A DNA stretch of 11,369 nucleotides from Firmicutes bacterium UBA4049. GTDB taxonomy: Bacteria > Bacillota > Desulfotomaculia > Desulfotomaculales > Nap2-2B. Position 1 is the first letter of the stretch. The number at the start of each line of letters is the position of its first letter. Below the pieces are notes generated by a model. The model was not told where the DNA came from, made no database searches, and saw only the letters and a list, made by a program, of their open reading frames with translations. Both the position numbers and the translations under genes were made by a program. Below, piece after piece: positions 8,210 to 11,369 of this stretch. The stretch covers positions 5,977 to 17,345 of the forward strand of contig DFZT01000004.1 of the NCBI GenBank assembly GCA_002382755.1, written 5' to 3'.

Positions 8210-8771
8210 CTCTTACCTTGCAGCGCGCTAAAAAGATGCCCTCGATTTCGCCGGCATAGGACCGGCATACGTCTTCGGCAAACGGGAGGATCTCATCTTC
8301 CGCCAGCCCCGCCTCCAGCAGGCAGGAAGCTTTTACAGGAACGTTTTCCCTGCTTATGTTCAGCCCCGCATGAATCATCGTTGAAACAGGAGTAACTGTG
8401 GCAATTGAAACGGATAATTTGCCGTCATCTATATAAAGGTCGTCCCCCCGGCGCAGGGACCTGACACCGGCGGATTCAAGGGTTTCCTTGATAATCGCGA
8501 TCAACAGCCTCTGCTTTAACACACCCTTTTCAAGATCATGGTCAAAGTGTTCAACAATAAAATGAAGCATATCGGGGCTGTAGATGGCGGACCGGCTCAA
8601 TACATCCTCCAGATCGATCATATCGGCAAAGTCAATATCGCAGGGGCCGCGAAAACCGATTATGCTGTCGCCTTTGACGCCCCACGTCCGGTAAGCCCAG
8701 AGCGAGGACAGCTGCCTGCCGTTATACGGAACTATTTCCGGAACAACCAGTCTCTGCAGAAAAACCATCAA
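8199..8771 (-). CDS. DUF366-like protein inside the preQ0 cluster
   Basis: A 190-residue soluble protein that resembles the DUF366 family, known mostly from archaea and some anaerobic Firmicutes; its function is not established. Notable segments are L-S-S-L-W-A-Y-R, G-D-S-I-I-G-F-R-G-P-C-D-I, M-L-H-F-I-V-E-H-F-D, and R-R-G-D-D-L-Y-I-D-D-G-K-L-S-V-S followed by M-I-H-A-G-L-N-I. The last pair resembles, by eye, the N-D-L-Y-x-x-x-R-K-L-A-G and G-I-N core of biotin/lipoate ligases. The start (TTG 8771, or ATG 8768) lies about 50 bases inside queC and is served by AAGGAGG within that gene. The 3' end overlaps queE by 11 bases. This tight packing suggests equal production with QueC and QueE and a role in the same pathway. 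Existence of the gene is well supported; the function is unknown. Confidence 0.87.
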   Translation of the reverse strand: MMVFLQRLVVPEIVPYNGRQLSSLWAYRTWGVKGDSIIGFRGPCDIDFADMIDLEDVLSRSAIYSPDMLHFIVEHFDHDLEKGVLKQRLLIAIIKETLESAGVRSLRRGDDLYIDDGKLSVSIATVTPVSTMIHAGLNISRENVPVKASCLLEAGLAEDEILPFAEDVCRSYAGEIEGIFLARCKVRGGR

Positions 8772-9423
8772 TCCCCGCCTCCTTCATCGCCCTGAAAAAA
8801 CGCAGGCAGCTCTCGCAGGTTCCGCACATTGCGCTGCCTCCGTGATAACAGCTCCAGATCAGCCGCCAGGGCACGTTGAGTTTTTTTCCCAGTTGGACAA
8901 TTTCTATCTTATCCAGGCGCTGAGTGTAGCTTACCACCCTGACGCGGTTTCTGGTTGAAAAAGCAAGCGCTTCATTGGCAGCCTTGACGAAGGCCGGGCT
9001 GTTATCGGGAAAAGTCCGGGCTTCTTCCCGGTTGAAACCGGTCACAATCAGCCCGCAGTCCAGCGCCTCGGCAAAAGAAGCCGCCGCATTAATGAACAGC
9101 CCGTTACGGTTCGGCACCCATACCGCCTCGGCGCTGTCCAGGGCGGCCTGCGGATCGTCAAGTAAGTCGGCTGAAGGGTTGGGCACAGCTTTCGAAGTGT
9201 TGACCAGAGCCGAAAAAGTAATCTTTCTTAGAAACGGGAGGTCAACGACCATATGGTTGAGATCATAATATTCCGCAATAGCCGAAGCCGAATTGATTTC
9301 CCTGGCCGCCGAACGCTGGCCGTAATCCATGGTCAGGCAGAGATCCACTTCGCTTTCACGCAGGGCATGAGCCAGCGAAACCGTGGAATCAAGACCTCCG
9401 GAAAGCAGGACGACGCTTTTCAT
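8722..9423 (-). CDS. queC: 7-cyano-7-deazaguanine (preQ0) synthase
   Basis: QueC converts 7-carboxy-7-deazaguanine to preQ0 with ATP and ammonia. The 233-residue protein has the PP-loop S8-G-G-L-D-S13 at its N-terminus and a four-cysteine zinc site near the C-terminus (C192, C200, C203, C206) in the order C-x7-C-x2-C-x2-C. W-V-P-N-R-N-G-L-F lies in the middle, as in the family. ATG 9423 immediately follows the TAA of queD, with GAGG eight bases upstream inside queD. The last 50 bases overlap the next gene in another frame; the tail after A-G-I-D-G adds about a dozen residues. Confidence 0.96.
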   Translation of the reverse strand: MKSVVLLSGGLDSTVSLAHALRESEVDLCLTMDYGQRSAAREINSASAIAEYYDLNHMVVDLPFLRKITFSALVNTSKAVPNPSADLLDDPQAALDSAEAVWVPNRNGLFINAAASFAEALDCGLIVTGFNREEARTFPDNSPAFVKAANEALAFSTRNRVRVVSYTQRLDKIEIVQLGKKLNVPWRLIWSCYHGGSAMCGTCESCLRFFRAMKEAGIDGFSAETGCSGNSSV

Positions 9424-9807
9424 TTACCTTCCCTCGCTGTAGAAGGCGCACGTGTCGGAAGACTCCCAAACCCGGACACCGGTTAGTTTTAAACCTGTCT
9501 TAAAAACATCTTTTAAACAGTTAAAGATGTACCTGGCTAAATTTTCAGCAGTGGGGTTGGTTTCCTTTCCCGGTTGGCTGAAAAATTCCAGCTCGTTTAA
9601 ATACTGGTGATCGAGGCCGTCAATTACCTCCCCGACCAGTTTTTTGACTTCTTTAAAATCAATCAGCATTCCGTTTTCATCCAGTTCCGTCCCTGAAACG
9701 GAAACTTCCACAACCCAGGAATGTCCGTGCAGACGGGAGCAGCGATCAGGGTAGTCCAACAGGCGGTGCGCAGCGGCAAACTGCTTCTTAATTGTGACTT
9801 CGTACAC
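9424..9807 (-). CDS. queD: 6-carboxy-5,6,7,8-tetrahydropterin synthase
   Basis: QueD, a T-fold enzyme, makes 6-carboxy-tetrahydropterin from dihydroneopterin triphosphate, the product of FolE. The 127-residue protein carries the zinc histidines H14, H27 and H29 and the catalytic C23 in C-S-R-L-H-G-H. Later come D-F-K-E-V-K, G-L-D-H-Q-Y-L-N and W-E-S, the usual remaining landmarks. GTG 9807 has GGAGAGG seven bases upstream. It is the first gene of the preQ0 group and directly abuts queC. Confidence 0.95.
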   Translation of the reverse strand: MYEVTIKKQFAAAHRLLDYPDRCSRLHGHSWVVEVSVSGTELDENGMLIDFKEVKKLVGEVIDGLDHQYLNELEFFSQPGKETNPTAENLARYIFNCLKDVFKTGLKLTGVRVWESSDTCAFYSEGR

Positions 9808-9856
9808 TTAAAGACCTCTCCTAAAATAACCCTTCGCTTATAAACCATACCTTTTT

Positions 9857-9885
9857 AAAATATCATGATGCCCACAAGCGATCAA
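9857..9885 (-). promoter_or_regulatory. Predicted promoter of the queD operon
   Basis: On the minus strand TTGATC is followed after 17 bases by TATTTT, and the -10 is preceded by TGA, giving the TG-N extended form. A start near 9850 leaves a leader of about 43 bases before queD. No preQ1 riboswitch pattern was recognised in that short leader. Each box matches consensus at four of six positions. Confidence 0.45.
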
Positions 9886-9893
9886 TAGATACA

Positions 9894-9912
9894 TTGTCCA
9901 ATTAAGGGACAA
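9894..9912. repeat. Perfect inverted repeat upstream of the queD promoter
   Basis: TTGTCC and GGACAA are perfect 6-bp arms around a 7-base spacer. The repeat lies just upstream of the predicted -35 box of queD and touches the T-run of the preceding terminator. Thirteen of its first fourteen bases recur at 552-565, upstream of glgA and in the same orientation relative to that gene. It is a possible regulator site, not assignable to a family. Confidence 0.4.
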
Positions 9913-9957
9913 AAAAATAAAATAGTGGGATAAGGTGAAAAAATCCAACTCCCACTA
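9911..9957 (-). terminator. Rho-independent terminator of the Nfu-like gene
   Basis: On the minus strand TAGTGGGA (9950-9957) pairs perfectly with TCCCACTA (9923-9930), giving an 8-bp stem, followed at once by a T-rich run (9911-9922). It lies 67 bases past the TAG of the Nfu-like gene and separates it from the queD operon. Its position supports the 10025 end of that gene being the true end of a functional transcription unit. Confidence 0.8.
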
Positions 9958-10024
9958 CTTGTGTTTCTTAGAATACTTTTACACCCACTTGTCCGGATGT
10001 CTTTGAAACACCTTTTTATGACAA

Positions 10025-10246
10025 CTAGACCTGGACTACTTCTTTTACTTCCGGAATAAGCTGCTTGAGCGACCGCTCAATTCCCATTTTAAGGGTATAG
10101 GTCGCGCCCGCTCACCCGCCGCAGGCGCCTTTTAAGGCAACCTTGACTATACCGTCGTCAGTCACTTCAACAAGCTCGACATCTCCGCCGTCCATCTGCA
10201 GCATCGGGCGCATTTTGTCGATAACTTCACTTACTTTTTCGTACAC
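10025..10246 (-). CDS. NifU C-terminal-domain (Nfu) protein, candidate selenoprotein with in-frame UGA
   Basis: A 73-residue protein matching the Nfu/NifU C-terminal domain, which binds or passes on a [4Fe-4S] cluster held between two monomers by a CxxC motif. The start is GTG 10246, or an in-frame GTG at 10255 that would add three residues; AGAGGCGGG lies just upstream. It opens with [10 protein letters not shown] and M-D-G-G-D-V-E-L-V, both typical of the family. The cluster motif reads G-A-C42-G-G-[TGA]45, so the TGA (10112-10114) stands exactly where the second conserved cysteine is expected. The frame continues with [11 protein letters not shown] and I-P-E-V-K-E-V-V, again family sequence, to TAG. 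A GGUC-loop hairpin lies 37 bases beyond the TGA. Selenocysteine insertion is inferred. The alternatives are a Cys-to-stop mutation or a base-call error. Confidence 0.82.
10065..10080 (-). promoter_or_regulatory. Candidate bacterial SECIS hairpin in the Nfu-like gene
   Basis: On the minus-strand RNA, UUGAGC pairs perfectly with GCUCAA around the tetraloop GGUC. The loop contains the G and U that SelB-type recognition favours in bacterial SECIS loops; E. coli fdhF has a GGUCU loop. Outside it, GGAAU (10084-10080) could pair with AUUCC (10057-10053) across an asymmetric bulge. The loop begins 37 bases after the UGA, at the far end of the usual range. The hairpin lies inside the reading frame, as bacterial SECIS elements do. 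Confidence 0.55.
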
Positions 10247-10349
10247 GTCTAACACCCGCCTCTTATTTTATATTATCCCAGGCTGTTATATGTTACTTGT
10301 TATTTTAAACTTAATCGCGCCTAACATGCAATATGAAATACATAATTTA

Positions 10350-10375
10350 TTTATTATTAAAGAGATAATAATAAA
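10350..10375. repeat. AT-only inverted repeat after the hydrolase gene
   Basis: TTTATTATTA and TAATAATAAA are perfect 10-bp arms around a 6-base spacer. It lies just past the TAA of the alpha/beta hydrolase gene. With no GC pairs and no clear T-run it would be a weak terminator at best. Confidence 0.4.
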
Positions 10376-10388
10376 ATATTTTTGTAGC

Positions 10389-11018
10389 TTAAATACTGCC
10401 CGCAAAAAATTCCCCGACCTTGGCGGCCATGCCCTTTTCCTGGCCGGACCAGAAATGATCAATATCAGGATAAAGCACAATTTCCTTCGGCTCCGGCAGT
10501 TTTTCCACCTGCTGCTGAAGGCTTTTCGTATCTATATAACCGTCCCGGGCGCCGCAGAGGAATATTTTCGGTTTTGTGTACCCGTCAAGCAGATCCGCAG
10601 GTTTGATAAAGGGGGATATTCCCGCAACCGCCCTTATTTTTTGTTCTTTTACCGCCACATTTAAGGCCACTATGCTGCCGAACGAATAGCCGCAGATTCC
10701 GATCCGTTCGGGATCAATCTCTTTTCTGCTTAACACAAACGATACTGCCGCCTGGGCATCGTCACATTCACCGATTCCATTGTCAAAGTAACCTTCACTG
10801 CTCCCCACCCCACGGAAGTTGAACTTGAAGGAAGCCAAACCCTTCCCGGCCAGCGCCGTGCAAACGGAAGAAACAACACTGTTCCGCATGTCGCCTCCCA
10901 TCTGAGGATGAGGATGGCAGACAACGACAACGCCGAAAGGGCCTTCCCCTTCGGGAAGCCTTAAAACCCCTTCCAAAGTAAGTTCACCGCATTGAAACTC
11001 AATTCTCTCCTGCCGCAT
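10389..11018 (-). CDS. Alpha/beta hydrolase, dienelactone-hydrolase-like
   Basis: A 209-residue soluble serine hydrolase; its natural substrate is not known. ATG 11018 has GGAGG seven bases upstream. The frame is open back to 11231, but that stretch is AT-rich and unlike the family. The order of motifs is V-V-V-V-C-H-P-H-P at about 30-38, then F-N-F-R-G-V-G-S-S-E-G, the nucleophile elbow G110-Y-S112-F-G114, an acid at D159 (G-A-R-D-G), and the base H188 (D-I-D-H-F-W). This gives a complete Ser-Asp-His triad in the normal arrangement. H-P-H-P-Q-x-G-G-D-M and F-R-G-V-G-x-S-x-G are typical of the short bacterial group related to dienelactone hydrolases. No signal peptide is seen. It is separated from the Nfu-like gene by about 135 bases and probably forms its own unit. 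Confidence 0.9.
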   Translation of the reverse strand: MRQERIEFQCGELTLEGVLRLPEGEGPFGVVVVCHPHPQMGGDMRNSVVSSVCTALAGKGLASFKFNFRGVGSSEGYFDNGIGECDDAQAAVSFVLSRKEIDPERIGICGYSFGSIVALNVAVKEQKIRAVAGISPFIKPADLLDGYTKPKIFLCGARDGYIDTKSLQQQVEKLPEPKEIVLYPDIDHFWSGQEKGMAAKVGEFFAGSI

Positions 11019-11369
11019 TGTTTTTCCTCCTAAAAAAATGTTAGGTGAACCCGGCATTATTATTGCTCTTTCCGCGTTCCAAGAGCAGAAGCCTACAATA
11101 AGTCTACAATAAAAAAATAAAAAATAAAAGGGCGCCATTGTTCGCAAAAAAGCGATTTTGCGCAGCGCAGTTGCAACAGCCCGCAGTTGCAACTGCCCGA
11201 TGAAAATTCCGAAGCAGAGACTTTTTAACAAATTGAGTTTCTCAATAAAATTAGTTTTAAAAAAAATAGTTTTAAAAATCTTAACCCAACCTTCCCCTAC
11301 CCAAGATCATAATTAGCCAAAAACAATCCTCTGGATAAATATGGGTTGACTAAATACCGCACCATTACT
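11019..11369. other. Gene-free, AT-rich region with several short repeats
   Basis: No convincing coding sequence was found on either strand. Visible structures are a tandem 11-base repeat, x-x-x-C/T-CTACAAT (11089-11110); a hairpin with arms GCTCTT/AAGAGC (11065-11086); arms CGCAAAA/TTTTGCG (11143-11162); arms ATTGAG/CTCAAT (11233-11247); and a direct repeat TAGTTTTAAAAA (11252 and 11267). The promoter of the hydrolase gene should lie here, but no box pair was good enough to call. Confidence 0.5.
11166..11197. repeat. Two tandem 16-bp units with a palindromic core
   Basis: CGCAGTTGCAACAGCC is followed directly by CGCAGTTGCAACTGCC, matching at 15 of 16 positions. The second copy contains the perfect 14-base palindrome GCAGTTGCAACTGC (11183-11196). 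It lies about 150 bases upstream of the hydrolase start. It could be a paired operator; this is inference. Confidence 0.5.

Noticed and set aside
9808..9910. preQ1 riboswitch ahead of queD
   Set aside because: The predicted leader is only about 43 bases and shows no recognisable preQ1 pseudoknot pattern.
10112..10114. UGA as a general sense codon (alternative genetic code)
   Set aside because: folE, surE and the Nudix gene all end in TGA at the expected family length, so UGA is a normal stop here.
10025..10246. Simple pseudogene of an Nfu protein
   Set aside because: There is only one lesion, it sits exactly on a selenocysteine-compatible cysteine, the rest of the frame is intact and a SECIS-like hairpin follows. 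It remains a fallback if sel genes are absent.
10143..10664. Plus-strand open frame of 173 codons
   Set aside because: It runs antisense across the Nfu-like gene, the intergenic gap and the hydrolase gene, and has no ribosome binding site or family resemblance.
11019..11231. N-terminal extension of the hydrolase open frame
   Set aside because: The extra 71 codons are repeat-rich and AT-rich, and the ATG at 11018 has a strong binding site and matches the family's usual start.

Overview
The window looks like chromosomal DNA from an anaerobic Gram-positive bacterium of the Peptococcaceae/Desulfotomaculales type (Pelotomaculum- or Desulfotomaculum-like). The assignment is inferred from moderate GC, strong AGGAGG-type ribosome binding sites, frequent TTG and GTG starts, a second EF-G-like GTPase, a DUF366-type protein inside a queuosine cluster, and apparent use of selenocysteine. 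No phage, insertion sequence, CRISPR array, tRNA or rRNA gene was seen. All genes except minC lie on the minus strand, so transcription runs from right to left.

Layout by coordinate: (1) 1-1666 is a carbohydrate unit. galT has a good promoter and is followed by glgA, whose 3' end lies beyond the window. (2) 1750-2376 is minC, the only plus-strand gene, divergent from galT and convergent with the gene to its right. (3) 2381-9885 is a long co-oriented run. It begins at a predicted promoter at 9857-9885 with the 7-deazaguanine (preQ0) genes queD, queC, a DUF366-like gene, queE and folE. It continues with surE, an EF-G-like GTPase gene, a membrane protein gene of unknown function and a Nudix ADP-ribose pyrophosphatase gene. 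Several junctions overlap or abut, which suggests translational coupling. (4) 9911-10255 holds a small NifU C-terminal-domain (Nfu) gene followed by its own terminator. (5) 10389-11018 encodes an alpha/beta hydrolase. (6) 11019-11369 holds no recognisable gene, only short repeats.

The most notable item is the Nfu-like gene at 10025-10246, which ordinary ORF calling misses because an in-frame TGA interrupts it. The TGA falls exactly where the second cysteine of the cluster-binding CxxC motif is expected, giving C-G-G-U. The reading frame and the family sequence continue for 28 codons beyond it to a TAG. Downstream of the TGA is a perfect 6-bp hairpin with a GGUC loop, resembling a bacterial SECIS element. 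Three genes in the window end in TGA, so a general reassignment of UGA is unlikely. The simplest reading is a selenocysteine-containing Nfu-type iron-sulfur protein.

FolE, QueD, QueE and QueC together cover the route from GTP to preQ0. The DUF366-like gene, wedged between queC and queE with overlaps on both sides, is a candidate for an uncharacterised role in the same pathway. galT and glgA probably work together in sugar-nucleotide and glycogen metabolism.
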